Shown here: in pieces, positions 44,283-53,135 of the stretch
Numbering within the stretch: the stretch's first letter is position 1
Layout of the letters: each line of letters begins with the position of its first letter
DNA from: CATQHS01 sp963422655
GTDB lineage: Bacteria; Actinomycetota; Acidimicrobiia; Acidimicrobiales; Aldehydirespiratoraceae
DNA length: 64,000 nt
Assembly: GCA_963422655.1 (NCBI GenBank)
Contig: OY730440.1
Coordinates: 310,001-374,000 of the forward strand
Reading direction: 5' to 3'
Translations under genes and position numbers: made by a program
The notes under the pieces: model-generated
Seen by the model: the letters and a program-made list of their open reading frames with translations, nothing else
Told to the model about the DNA's origin: nothing
Databases searched by the model: none

Positions 44283-45740
44283 TCATTCGGACGGTTCGTA
44301 GGAACCGAGCTCGACCGATACCACGCGGGTCTGCCCGTCCCGTTCGATCGTCAACTCCACTCGGTCTCCGGGAGAGTAGAGCTTGACGGCTGCGGAGAGT
44401 TCGCTGATCTTCGTCATCGGTTCACCGTCGAGAGCTACCACGACATCACCTATCTCGAGGCCGGCGACCTGAGCGGGTGAGCCATCGGAGATACGGGCCA
44501 GCCGGATCTCACCCGACCCGTCGTCGCGGCTGGTGATACCCAAGAACCCGAGATCCAGCGATTCTCCGTTCACTATCCGCTCCGAGATCAAGATGATGGT
44601 GTCGCTCGGAACCGCGAAGCCTACCCCCGTGTTGAAGTCGAAACCCTGGGTGCGAATCAGGGTGTTCATCCCGACCACCCGTCCTTGGCGATCAGCCAAG
44701 ACACCACCGGAGTTGCCGGAGTTGATGGCTGCGTCGGTCTGCAACATCTTCATCGGGATCGTCTCGAGGATCTGGTCGGATTCCGGGAACGGTCGGAACC
44801 CTTCGAATGGACCGAACCGGGCCGGGTTGGTGGAAATGACGCGAACGGCGCTGACGATGCCGGATGTGACCGTCTGCTCCAATCCGAAGGGGGCACCTAT
44901 GGCTATCGCCAACTGGCCCACCTCAACTGTCGAATCGGGAGCGAAGGTAGCCGCCATCAGCTCGACGGAGCCGGGATCCACCCGTACCACGGCCACGTCG
45001 TGAACCGTCGAACCACCGACGACCTCTCCGTCGACCTGAGTGTCGTCGGCCATGGTTACCAGAACCTGGTCGGTGCCCTGCACCACATGCTGGTTCGTGA
45101 CGATGTAGCCCGCTTCGGCATCCCACACGATCCCGGAGCCTTGACCGCTGTTGGAATCTATGACCACCACCGACGAGGACAGGGCTCGGGCCACCGCCAC
45201 TGCGGGCTGGACCGGGTCCATGTCGACCACAGGACCGGGTTCGGGGCGGGGATCGGCGGCCTGAATCGGTTCCTGAATCGGTTCGCTGGCCTGGGTTCCA
45301 GTCGAAGCCAGTGCAACGTCGACCGAAGCCGCTTCCATGGCCCCGATCGGATCGGGGCTGGAATCCTCGGAGAAGACCAAGCCGCCTATGCCGAATCCCC
45401 CCGCCAGCAGCATCAGGGTTGCAACGACAGCCGCAGCCACCGTCCAACCCTGACGCTTCGGTGCCGGGGAACCGTCCCACAGGGCCGGTTCCCCCGGTGG
45501 GGAGACTCGGTCCTCGGTCGTATCGACTGAGACCGCTGGTGTATCCACGGTCTGATCCGAAGTCTCTTCGGACTGAGACTCTTCGGACTGAGACTCTTCG
45601 GACTGAGACTCTTCGGACTGAGACTCTTCGGACTGAGACTCTTCGGACTGAGACTCTTCAGACTGAGACTCTTCAGACTGATCTTCTTGATCTTCCTGAT
45701 CTTCAGATGTGTCCTCCGCTTGGGAGGTTTCTTCGTTCAT
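44283..45740 (-). CDS. HtrA/DegP-type membrane serine protease with PDZ domain
   Basis: 485 residues: acidic cytoplasmic N-terminus with seven or so SEESQ repeats (about 22-60), one membrane helix (about 99-121), extracytoplasmic linker, trypsin-like protease with triad His218 (NQHVV), Asp248 (VHDVAVV) and Ser344 (SGNSGG), and one C-terminal PDZ domain (about 395-480). It degrades or folds misfolded envelope proteins. A two-component system lies next to it, suggesting envelope-stress control (inference). ATG 45740. Confidence 0.92.
   Translation of the reverse strand: MNEETSQAEDTSEDQEDQEDQSEESQSEESQSEESQSEESQSEESQSEESQSEESQSEETSDQTVDTPAVSVDTTEDRVSPPGEPALWDGSPAPKRQGWTVAAAVVATLMLLAGGFGIGGLVFSEDSSPDPIGAMEAASVDVALASTGTQASEPIQEPIQAADPRPEPGPVVDMDPVQPAVAVARALSSSVVVIDSNSGQGSGIVWDAEAGYIVTNQHVVQGTDQVLVTMADDTQVDGEVVGGSTVHDVAVVRVDPGSVELMAATFAPDSTVEVGQLAIAIGAPFGLEQTVTSGIVSAVRVISTNPARFGPFEGFRPFPESDQILETIPMKMLQTDAAINSGNSGGVLADRQGRVVGMNTLIRTQGFDFNTGVGFAVPSDTIILISERIVNGESLDLGFLGITSRDDGSGEIRLARISDGSPAQVAGLEIGDVVVALDGEPMTKISELSAAVKLYSPGDRVELTIERDGQTRVVSVELGSYEPSE
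45571..45675. repeat. Seven 15-bp tandem repeats in the HtrA gene
   Basis: Seven consecutive GACTGAGACTCTTCG units (last two vary G to A), encoding repeated Ser-Glu-Glu-Ser-Gln on the minus strand. In-frame unit changes would alter only the length of the acidic cytoplasmic tail. Confidence 0.92.
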
Positions 45741-45797
45741 GGGACGAACTGTAGGGGAAGCGAGCTAAAGCCTCGATAAGGATCGGAGAAAATCCAA

Positions 45798-47084
45798 CTA
45801 AAGACTCTGGGCTCCGGGGAGCTCGATAACGAAGATGGAACCCACACCAGGATCCGAGGCCAGCTCTACCGACCCACCGTGGCTCTCGGCGATCTGGCGC
45901 ACGATGGCCAATCCCAACCCGCTCCTGCTCCCCTCCTGGCGGTATGAGTCGGCCCGGCCAAGAGAAGAAGCATCGGAGGAAGGCTGAGATTCCGGAGCCG
46001 ACGAGTCGGCCCGGCCCTGCCAGAACCGCTGGAACACCAATGGCTGATCCTCCGGTGGGATCCCGGGACCCTCATCGGCCACCGAGATCCGCACCCACCC
46101 GTCGGATTCCTCCACCGTCACCTCCACCTTCGAACCTTCCGGCCCGAGCCGCACGGCGTTGGCCAGCAAGTTGGCGACGGCCCGTCGCAGCGCCGGCCCG
46201 TCGCCGCGCACTGAAAAGGGTCGGCCGTCATCGTCGTTGCTGCTCACGATCACCTGCAGCCGCCGGGATTCTGCCGGGATCGAGAACTCGGGCACGAGCT
46301 CCTCCACCAACCGGCGCACATCGACGGGCTCGTCGCGCTCGGTCCTGGTTCCGTGACGGGCATAGACGACCAGGTCGTCCACCAGCGTCGACATCCGAGC
46401 CGCTGAACTGCTCACCACCTCGGCTGTGCGGCGCAGATCTTCAGGGGCGGTATCGGGGTCGTTCAAGGTCACGTCGACGTTGGTACGGATGACGGCCAGA
46501 GGGTTGCGCAACTCGTGGGACGCCTCATGGATGAATTGCCGTTGCGATTCGAAGGCATCGTCGATGCGACCCAGCATTCCGTCGAAGGTATCGGCCAGCC
46601 ACTTCAGCTCGTCGTCGGGACCGTCCATGCAGATGCGGCGGCTCAGGTCGGTGGCCTGGATGTTGCGAGCCACCGATGCGATCCTGCCGATGGGACGCAG
46701 CACGCGGCCCGACACGAACCAGCCCACGACCAGACTGGTCACGAACAGCATGCCCAGGGCGGCGAACGTGTACGAACGAAGATGCTCCAATGCTCGGGTA
46801 TTGACAGCCCGCTCGAAAGCGGCCAGGACATCGACCGTCTCGGTCTCGAAGACCCCGATCTGCACACCCCGAGGCGTGGGCAGGTACCCGATCCACTGTT
46901 TGGTGCGCGACACCGGCTGATCGTTCAGCTCACTGGCCAGCGCTGTATATATGCCGCCTACGACGACGGCAGCCAACCCGAACAGCACCACGGAGTAGAG
47001 CAGGGTCAGGCGGAAGCGAATCGACCCCATCCATCGGGGCCACCCGGGCCATCTCGACATCGCGAGCAAGGGTTCGATCTTCAT
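45798..47084 (-). CDS. Two-component sensor histidine kinase
   Basis: 428-residue membrane kinase. Two helices flank an extracellular segment of about 80 residues, then a HAMP domain (VLRPIGRIASVARNIQ), HisKA with phosphorylated His in FIHEASHELRNPLAVI, and HATPase with N box (NLLANAVRLG), DEGPGIPPE, GLGLAIVRQIAESHGG. ATG 47084 has GAGG at the best distance; ATG 47090 is two codons upstream and a still longer frame would overlap the regulator gene. Its stimulus is unknown. Confidence 0.92.
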   Translation of the reverse strand: MKIEPLLAMSRWPGWPRWMGSIRFRLTLLYSVVLFGLAAVVVGGIYTALASELNDQPVSRTKQWIGYLPTPRGVQIGVFETETVDVLAAFERAVNTRALEHLRSYTFAALGMLFVTSLVVGWFVSGRVLRPIGRIASVARNIQATDLSRRICMDGPDDELKWLADTFDGMLGRIDDAFESQRQFIHEASHELRNPLAVIRTNVDVTLNDPDTAPEDLRRTAEVVSSSAARMSTLVDDLVVYARHGTRTERDEPVDVRRLVEELVPEFSIPAESRRLQVIVSSNDDDGRPFSVRGDGPALRRAVANLLANAVRLGPEGSKVEVTVEESDGWVRISVADEGPGIPPEDQPLVFQRFWQGRADSSAPESQPSSDASSLGRADSYRQEGSRSGLGLAIVRQIAESHGGSVELASDPGVGSIFVIELPGAQSL

Positions 47085-47094
47085 GGCCATGTCC

Positions 47095-47859
47095 TCACGG
47101 CTCGGCGCGACCGCAGTGTCCGTCATCGAGATCTCGGAGTCGGTAGCCCGACCCGATCACCGTTTCGATCGGGCTGGTTTCGCCCGCTTCGGCGAGCTTG
47201 CGGCGCAGAGTGCCCACCGTGACCCGGACGGTGTTGGTGAAGGGATCGGCGTGCTCGTCCCAGACGTGTTCCAAGAGATGCTCGGCCGACAGGACTTGGT
47301 CGGGACGGGTCATGAAGTAACGCAACAGCGCGAACTCCTTGGCAGTCAGATCCAACCGGTTGCCACCGCGGCGGACCCGGTGCCGAGCGTCGTCGAGAGT
47401 GATGTCGCCCACCTGTAACACGGCTGTGGCGCCGGCCGGTTCTCTCCGAAGCAGGGATCGCACCCGAGCCAGGAGCTCGCCGAAGGCGAACGGCTTCACC
47501 AGGTAGTCGTCGGCGCCACGGTCTAGTCCCGTGATGCGATCTTCGATCGAGTCGCGGGCAGTGAGCATCAACACCCGGGGAGCCGCACCGCCCGATGGCG
47601 AACTGCGCAGCCGTTCGCAGACCTCGAGCCCGTCGATTCCGGGCATGGTCAGATCCAGGCAAACCAGGTCGTAGTCGGTCAGCTCGTCTTTGGCCAGCGC
47701 CATTTCTCCGTCACAAGCCGTATCAACTGCGTAGCCTTGGCGCCGCAGGCCGCGGGCAATAGCTTCGACCAAGTCGGGCTCGTCGTCGACGACGAGGACA
47801 CGCACGGAGTCGAAGGTAGCGGGATCGAGAGGAACAGGATCACCCGAATCGGCCTGCAT
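47095..47859 (-). CDS. OmpR-family response regulator
   Basis: 254 residues. Receiver with DDEPD acidic pocket, phosphorylated Asp69 (VCLDLTMPG), T/S in MLTARD and Lys in DDYLVKPF; C-terminal winged helix with LTAKEFALLRYFM and ETVIGSGYRL. It is followed after 10 nt by the sensor kinase. ATG 47859 is used; a GTG six codons upstream or a GTG at 47805 are alternatives, since none has a strong ribosome site. Confidence 0.93.
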   Translation of the reverse strand: MQADSGDPVPLDPATFDSVRVLVVDDEPDLVEAIARGLRRQGYAVDTACDGEMALAKDELTDYDLVCLDLTMPGIDGLEVCERLRSSPSGGAAPRVLMLTARDSIEDRITGLDRGADDYLVKPFAFGELLARVRSLLRREPAGATAVLQVGDITLDDARHRVRRGGNRLDLTAKEFALLRYFMTRPDQVLSAEHLLEHVWDEHADPFTNTVRVTVGTLRRKLAEAGETSPIETVIGSGYRLRDLDDGHCGRAEP

Positions 47860-47943
47860 CACCAGCCAAGTGACCACACAAGACCTAAAGCCAGCGCAAA
47901 GCTCCCCTCAAGGCCCTCTCGAGGCTCAGATGCCCTGCCGATT

Positions 47944-50900
47944 TCAGGCCGCCTCCGATATGGATTCGGCGACCACCACCGACGAGCCGCCCGGTTTCAT
48001 CGAGATGCCGTAGAGACGGTCGGCTGCCTCCATGGTGCGCTTCTGGTGGCTCACGATCACCAACTGGGCTTCGGCTCTGAACTCATCTATCAAGGCCAGG
48101 AAACGGTGCAGGTTCACATCGTCGAGAGCAGCTTCCACCTCGTCCAACACGTAAAAGGGTGAGGGCCGACTCCGGAACACCGCGAAAAGGAAGGCCAGCG
48201 CGGTCAGGCTCCGCTCCCCACCCGACAGTAGCGACAGCTTCTTGACGTTCTTTCCCGAGGGTTGAGCCGAAATCTCGATCCCGGAGTGGAGCAGGTCGTC
48301 GGGGTCGGTCAGATGGATCCGGCCCCGACCGCCGGGGAACAAGGTTTCGAACAGTACTTCGAAGCCGGCGGCTACGTCACCGAAGACGGCCGAGAACACA
48401 GATTCGATCTCGGTGTCGATCGTGCCTACGACTCGGGACAGATCGCGCCGGGCCTTGGAGATGTCGTCGAGCTGTTCCTTCAGGAACTCGTGACGTTCGT
48501 GGAGGACTCGGTACTCCTCCAAGGCCAAGGGGTTGACCGGTCCCATTATCTCCAGTTCGCGTTCGAGCCGGTCCACCCGCTGGTGGGGGAGGACCCCGTC
48601 GTCGAGGTCGGGGCAAGGGGCCGACACGGCCGCGTCGGGGGACATCCGGTGATCGGCCCGTAACTGCTCCACCGCGTTCTGAAGGTTGGTCCGCAACTCG
48701 GCCTGCTTCACGTCATCGGCAGCGCCGGCTCGGCGCAGGGCCTCCAGTCGGTGATCGGCCGCCGCCGACCGGCGCCTTCCTTCCTCGAGCCTGACCACGA
48801 TGGCTCGGGCCTCGTCGGACTGGCGCCGACGCTGCTCTCGGATTTGCGACAGTCGGGCTTCGATCCGGGCGACCCGGTAGCCGATCTCTTCATGAAGTGC
48901 GACCAAGACCGCGCTCTGGCTCTCGAAACTCTCAGCGGGATGGAGCTCGGTCCGGCGGTAGGCGGCGCTGCGTTCGAGGCGCTCGGCAATCTCACCCAGC
49001 CGAGCCTTGAGGAAGAGGCGGCGTTGATCGAGCCGGGCCGAGTGAGCCTCGATCTCGGAGTGCCGGGTCGCGACGGCGGCGGCCCGTTCCTCGACACCGG
49101 CCCGGGCCTCTTCCCGTAAGCGTCCCCGTTCCCGCTGCAGGCCTTCGTCGAGACTCGCGACCTGAACGTCTCGCTCGACCAGAGCGGCCCGGGCCGCAGC
49201 CAGCCCAGTCTCGGCCTGTTCGTAGACAGCCCGAGCGGCGTCGGCTTGGGCCACCGCTTCGTCGAAGGCGGCCCGTTCGGAGCTGGAGCTGCCGGACCCG
49301 AGCCTCCAACTCCGAGAACTGAACCGGTCACCGGCCGGCGTAACTACTACGAGGTCAGGGTTTTCCACAGCCACCTCGGCCGCTTTGCGCCAGTCGTCGT
49401 CAACGATCACCACCGATCTCAGCAGGGCGTCGAGCAACCCGTCGATTCCAGGTGCCCGGGCTCGTACCCGATCCCGGAGCCGATGGAGCCCGGCCTCGAG
49501 CACAGGCCGATCGAAGCCGGATCCGGTACCAGCGGGCGGGATCATGGCCGGGCGGGCGGGCAATTCTTCCAGAATCCTTCGGGCGGTGGGCACGTCCCGC
49601 AAGACGACGGCCTCGCTCTCGGCGCCCAGCGCCGCCGCCACGGCCGCCTCGGCGCCTTCGTCCACTTCGATGAGATCATTCAGCCATCCCAGAACCCCGT
49701 CGAAGCCATCGAGCCCGGGCTCGGTATCGGGGGCACGGTCACCGTCACCGGCCAGCACCAGCGCCAGCGCCTCGACCCGGGCCTCGACCCGGAAGAGCTC
49801 GGCTTCGGCTTCTCGCAGAGCCGAAGTTTCAGCCGCCGCCTTTCGATCGGCCCGAGCTCGGGCGGCCCGAGCCGAGGCCAGTTCACCCGCCAACGATTCC
49901 TCCATGCCAACGGGCCCACCCGGCGAGCTCGGGTCGGGGGGACGGCCCGGCCTGGGACCGGATCCCCAAGAGCGCCGTTCCAGAGACTCCAAGCGGGCCC
50001 GGGCCGCGGTCAGTTCCGCCTGCAGGCTGGTCAGTTCCTCCCTTCGGGGTTCCAGAGCGATCATTGCTTCTCGAACCTCCACCAGCTCGCGCCGACACCG
50101 GTCGGCCTCGGCTTCCAAGTCGGCGATGACGTCCCGGCTGATCGACGCCGCTCGCTCTCGATCGAGACCGCGCCGACGTTCGGCCACGACCGCGGCCAAG
50201 CCCTGCGCTCGTTCCCACAGCGCTTCCAGCCGTACCAGAACGTCGCCGAGATCGTCGGTCCCGCCCGCAGCCAAGCGCTGCTCATCGGCGGCCACGGACC
50301 TGGTGAGCTCTTCGAGCTCGGACCTGACCGCTCTCTCCTCGCAGGCCCGGGTAGTCGAAACCTGCCCCAACTGCCGCAGGCTCTCTCGAAGCCGAGCGAT
50401 CTCCCGACCAGACAAGTGGACACGCAGAGCCTGGAGCTCGGCCATGAGGTCGCTATGGCGACGAGCTGCGTCGGCCTGCTTCTCCAGAGGTCGGAGCTGC
50501 CGCCGGACCTCGCGCACCAAGTCCTTGGCTCGGGTCAGGTCGCCCTCTATGGCGGTCAACCGGTGCTCAGCCCTCTCCTTGCGCTTGCGGTACTTGAGGA
50601 TGCCAGCCGCCTCCTCGACGATCGCCCTGCGGTCCTCGGGGCTGGCGTTGAGCACGGCGTCCATCTGGCCCTGCGACACGATCACGTGCTGGCGACGGCC
50701 CACCCCGGTGTCGGACAGCAGCTCGGCGACATCGAGGAGGCGGCAGGGCACGTTGTTGAGGCTGTAGGTCGACTCACCGCTGCGGAACAGAGTGCGAGTT
50801 ATCTGAACCTCGCTCAGTTCCACCGGCAGCAACCCCGACGAGTTGTCGATGGTGAGGATCACCTCGGCCCGTCCCAGGGCCGCTCTCCGGGCCGTGCCGG

Positions 50901-51099
50901 CGAATATCACGTCGTCCATCCTCTGGGACCGCACCGCACTCGGAGCCTGGGCCCCTAGCACCCAGGCGATGGCATCCACCACATTGGACTTCCCGCTGCC
51001 GTTCGGACCGACCACGACGGTTACGCCGGGTTCGAACCCGATGGTGGTGGCGGCGGCGAACGACTTGAATCCCTTCAAGGTGAGATTCTTCAGATACAC
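47944..51099 (-). CDS. smc: Chromosome segregation protein SMC
   Basis: 1051-residue condensin ATPase. Head halves at both ends: Walker A GPNGSGKSN (31-39), C-terminal signature LSGGERSLTALAF and Walker B FYVLDEVEAALDD. Between them are two coiled coils and a hinge (about 470-610). The coils are shorter than in most SMC proteins (about 1150-1190 residues). GTG 51099, shortly behind the fpg-like gene. Confidence 0.95.
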   Translation of the reverse strand: MYLKNLTLKGFKSFAAATTIGFEPGVTVVVGPNGSGKSNVVDAIAWVLGAQAPSAVRSQRMDDVIFAGTARRAALGRAEVILTIDNSSGLLPVELSEVQITRTLFRSGESTYSLNNVPCRLLDVAELLSDTGVGRRQHVIVSQGQMDAVLNASPEDRRAIVEEAAGILKYRKRKERAEHRLTAIEGDLTRAKDLVREVRRQLRPLEKQADAARRHSDLMAELQALRVHLSGREIARLRESLRQLGQVSTTRACEERAVRSELEELTRSVAADEQRLAAGGTDDLGDVLVRLEALWERAQGLAAVVAERRRGLDRERAASISRDVIADLEAEADRCRRELVEVREAMIALEPRREELTSLQAELTAARARLESLERRSWGSGPRPGRPPDPSSPGGPVGMEESLAGELASARAARARADRKAAAETSALREAEAELFRVEARVEALALVLAGDGDRAPDTEPGLDGFDGVLGWLNDLIEVDEGAEAAVAAALGAESEAVVLRDVPTARRILEELPARPAMIPPAGTGSGFDRPVLEAGLHRLRDRVRARAPGIDGLLDALLRSVVIVDDDWRKAAEVAVENPDLVVVTPAGDRFSSRSWRLGSGSSSSERAAFDEAVAQADAARAVYEQAETGLAAARAALVERDVQVASLDEGLQRERGRLREEARAGVEERAAAVATRHSEIEAHSARLDQRRLFLKARLGEIAERLERSAAYRRTELHPAESFESQSAVLVALHEEIGYRVARIEARLSQIREQRRRQSDEARAIVVRLEEGRRRSAAADHRLEALRRAGAADDVKQAELRTNLQNAVEQLRADHRMSPDAAVSAPCPDLDDGVLPHQRVDRLERELEIMGPVNPLALEEYRVLHERHEFLKEQLDDISKARRDLSRVVGTIDTEIESVFSAVFGDVAAGFEVLFETLFPGGRGRIHLTDPDDLLHSGIEISAQPSGKNVKKLSLLSGGERSLTALAFLFAVFRSRPSPFYVLDEVEAALDDVNLHRFLALIDEFRAEAQLVIVSHQKRTMEAADRLYGISMKPGGSSVVVAESISEAA

Positions 51100-51192
51100 A
51101 CTTTCGACGTTAGCCCCCGATGGTGCTCCTACAGCGCACGGCCCAAGGCGGCGCTACTCGGCCCAAGCCGCTCGGACCAGAGTCGCGACGAC

Positions 51193-52038
51193 TCAAACCT
51201 GGGTGTCGCAGTAGTAGGTCCAGGAGCCGCCGAACTTGACCCGCTTGATGGGGGTTCGCGACCGCGGGCTCAGCTCGCCGACCCGGCCCCATACTTCAAG
51301 ATGGTCGCCATAGTTGCCAGCCGAGCCGAAGGGGTCGCAGAACTCTCGCTCGGGCAACGAAACCCCTCGGTACTTCATGGCGTCGTGGATCGTGCCCACC
51401 AGCGATCGGTGCAGTCGGCGGATCTCCTGACTCGACAAGGTGTTGCTCACACGGTCGTGACGCAGGCCGGCCTTGAAGAGGATCTCATCGGCGTAGATGT
51501 TACGAATACCGACCACGAAAGTGTCGTCGGTGATCAGCTTCTTCAGTTTCACCTTGCGCTGGAGCAACGACCGGGCGAATTCGGTCCACGCCAGGGGTTT
51601 GGTGGGATCGTACCCGTAGCGAGCGATCTCAGGGAGTTCGTCTTGCAGCGACTCGGACGCGACGACGAATAGTTCGCCGGTAGCGTCGGGATCAACGTAG
51701 CGAAGCTGGCCGTATTGGGTGAAGGTGACCACCAACTCGGTTCGGGCCAGCTTCGGGTTCTTGTTGGCATTGCGGCGCAAAGACCCTGTCGACCCCAACG
51801 CCACCACCAGTGCCAAGTCGTTGTCGAGATCGATGATGATGTAGAGGCCCACCCGCTTGACACTGGTGATCTTGGCCTTCTCCAGTTGGTCGGTGAAGGA
51901 TCGGCGGGTGCGGTAACGGCTCAGACACCGCATGCTGGTCGCCTCGGCGCTCTTGATCTTCTTGCCGACGATCTCGCGTTCGAGATCGTGCCTTACCGTC
52001 TCGACCTCGGGCAACTCGTAGACCGGACCCGTGCTCAT
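51193..52038 (-). CDS. Fpg/Nei-family protein lacking canonical catalytic residues
   Basis: 281 residues aligned along the formamidopyrimidine-DNA glycosylase fold: ELPEVETVR near the start and the helix-two-turn-helix with GIRNIYADEILFKAGL. The catalytic N-terminal Pro is absent: ELPEVE is preceded by Tyr7, six residues from the start, where active enzymes begin Met-Pro-Glu. The beta-hairpin Lys (RGKYLL) is Leu65 (VGLYII), and the zinc-finger cysteines are reduced to one Cys near the end (YYCDTQV). No alternative start restores the Pro. It is translated in an ATGA overlap with rnc, where mutM often sits. It may be a DNA-binding non-enzyme or a divergent glycosylase. Confidence 0.85.
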   Translation of the reverse strand: MSTGPVYELPEVETVRHDLEREIVGKKIKSAEATSMRCLSRYRTRRSFTDQLEKAKITSVKRVGLYIIIDLDNDLALVVALGSTGSLRRNANKNPKLARTELVVTFTQYGQLRYVDPDATGELFVVASESLQDELPEIARYGYDPTKPLAWTEFARSLLQRKVKLKKLITDDTFVVGIRNIYADEILFKAGLRHDRVSNTLSSQEIRRLHRSLVGTIHDAMKYRGVSLPEREFCDPFGSAGNYGDHLEVWGRVGELSPRSRTPIKRVKFGGSWTYYCDTQV

Positions 52039-52778
52039 GGTTCTGACCTACCCTTCGCAGTATCGGCAGCTTCGGGCTCGACCGCCCCGAGCCCGGTCTC
52101 CAACTTCCTGAGAGCCGCCTCAGCGGCCCGCTGCTCGGCCGACTTCTTGGTGGCCCCCTCACCATGGCCCGAGACCGTTCCCACCGACACCGAGGCCCGA
52201 AACCACCGGTCGTGATCAGGGCCGCTCGAGGCCACGGTGTAACCGGGGGCGTCGAGCCCGAGGCGGGCTGCTTTCTCCTGGAGTCTCGACTTGTAATCGG
52301 CTCGACCCGGCGAACGGACAGCCCGGTCGATGTGGTTGCCGAGCAGGTCCAGCACCAGAGTGCGGGTGGCTTCGAGGCCGCCGTCGAGATATACGGCCGC
52401 GATGACGGCTTCGGTGGCGTCGGCCAGCAGGGACGGCTTGTCCCGACCGCCTGAGGCGGCTTCGCCCTTGCCCAGGCACAGCACCGAGCCCAAGTCGAGG
52501 CGCCGGCCGACGTCGGCCAGCGTGGCTTCGTCCACCACCGCGGCCCGGGCCTTGGCCAACTGGCCTTCGGGTCGGTCGGGGAACCGATCGAACAGCTCGT
52601 GGGTGACGATCAGCCCCAAAATGGCGTCGCCGAGAAACTCGAGCCGCTCGTTCGAGTGGGCACCGTCGTGCTCGGAGCACCAAGAACGATGGATGAGCGC
52701 CCCGTGAAGAGAGTCGAGATCGGTGAACCGGTAGCGGAGCCGGTCTTGCAGGCCTGCCGGATTCGTCTTGGTAGCCAG
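52035..52778 (-). CDS. rnc: Ribonuclease III (non-standard start)
   Basis: 247 residues when read from CTG 52778. The catalytic helix NERLEFLGDAIL (43-54, Glu47, Asp51) and LLADATEAVIAAVYLDGG are intact, followed by a double-stranded-RNA-binding domain (about 165-232). Between the in-frame acpP stop at 52785 and the catalytic motif there is no ATG, GTG or TTG; the first is a TTG inside the motif (52619), which would delete the active site. CTG 52778, or an unusual start, is therefore inferred. The family usually begins 5-15 residues before LQDRLRYRF, in agreement. Confidence 0.85.
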   Translation of the reverse strand: MATKTNPAGLQDRLRYRFTDLDSLHGALIHRSWCSEHDGAHSNERLEFLGDAILGLIVTHELFDRFPDRPEGQLAKARAAVVDEATLADVGRRLDLGSVLCLGKGEAASGGRDKPSLLADATEAVIAAVYLDGGLEATRTLVLDLLGNHIDRAVRSPGRADYKSRLQEKAARLGLDAPGYTVASSGPDHDRWFRASVSVGTVSGHGEGATKKSAEQRAAEAALRKLETGLGAVEPEAADTAKGRSEP

Positions 52779-52784
52779 GGGAGA

Positions 52785-53042
52785 TCAGCCCAGCTTGGCC
52801 ACGACGTAGTCGACGGCATCACGAACCGACCGCAGATCTTCGAGGTCTTCGTCTTCGATGCGAAAACCCACCGACCGCTCGGCCAGTTCCTCCTCCAAGG
52901 CCTCGACCAGCTCGATCAGCGCCAGAGAGTCGGCGTCGAGATCGTCGGCGAAGGAGTCACCCTCGCCGATGTCGGCGGGTTCGATCTCCAAGATGTCAGC
53001 CAGCCGGTCACGGACCAGTGCTAGTACCTCGTCGCGTCCCAT
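52785..53042 (-). CDS. acpP: Acyl carrier protein
   Basis: 85-residue carrier for fatty acid synthesis with phosphopantetheine serine in DDLDADSLALIELVEALEEE. ATG 53042 has GAGG 4-5 nt upstream; the longer frame from 53093 is not used. It follows plsX by 93 bp when plsX is read with its frameshift corrected. Confidence 0.93.
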   Translation of the reverse strand: MGRDEVLALVRDRLADILEIEPADIGEGDSFADDLDADSLALIELVEALEEELAERSVGFRIEDEDLEDLRSVRDAVDYVVAKLG

Positions 53043-53135
53043 CGACCCTCGTTCGATATGCGTTTCTGCCGGCATTTCCCGCGCTCCAGCCATACCAGAC
53101 GTGCAGACCGGTTCAATCCTAGCCGGAACCGGAAC

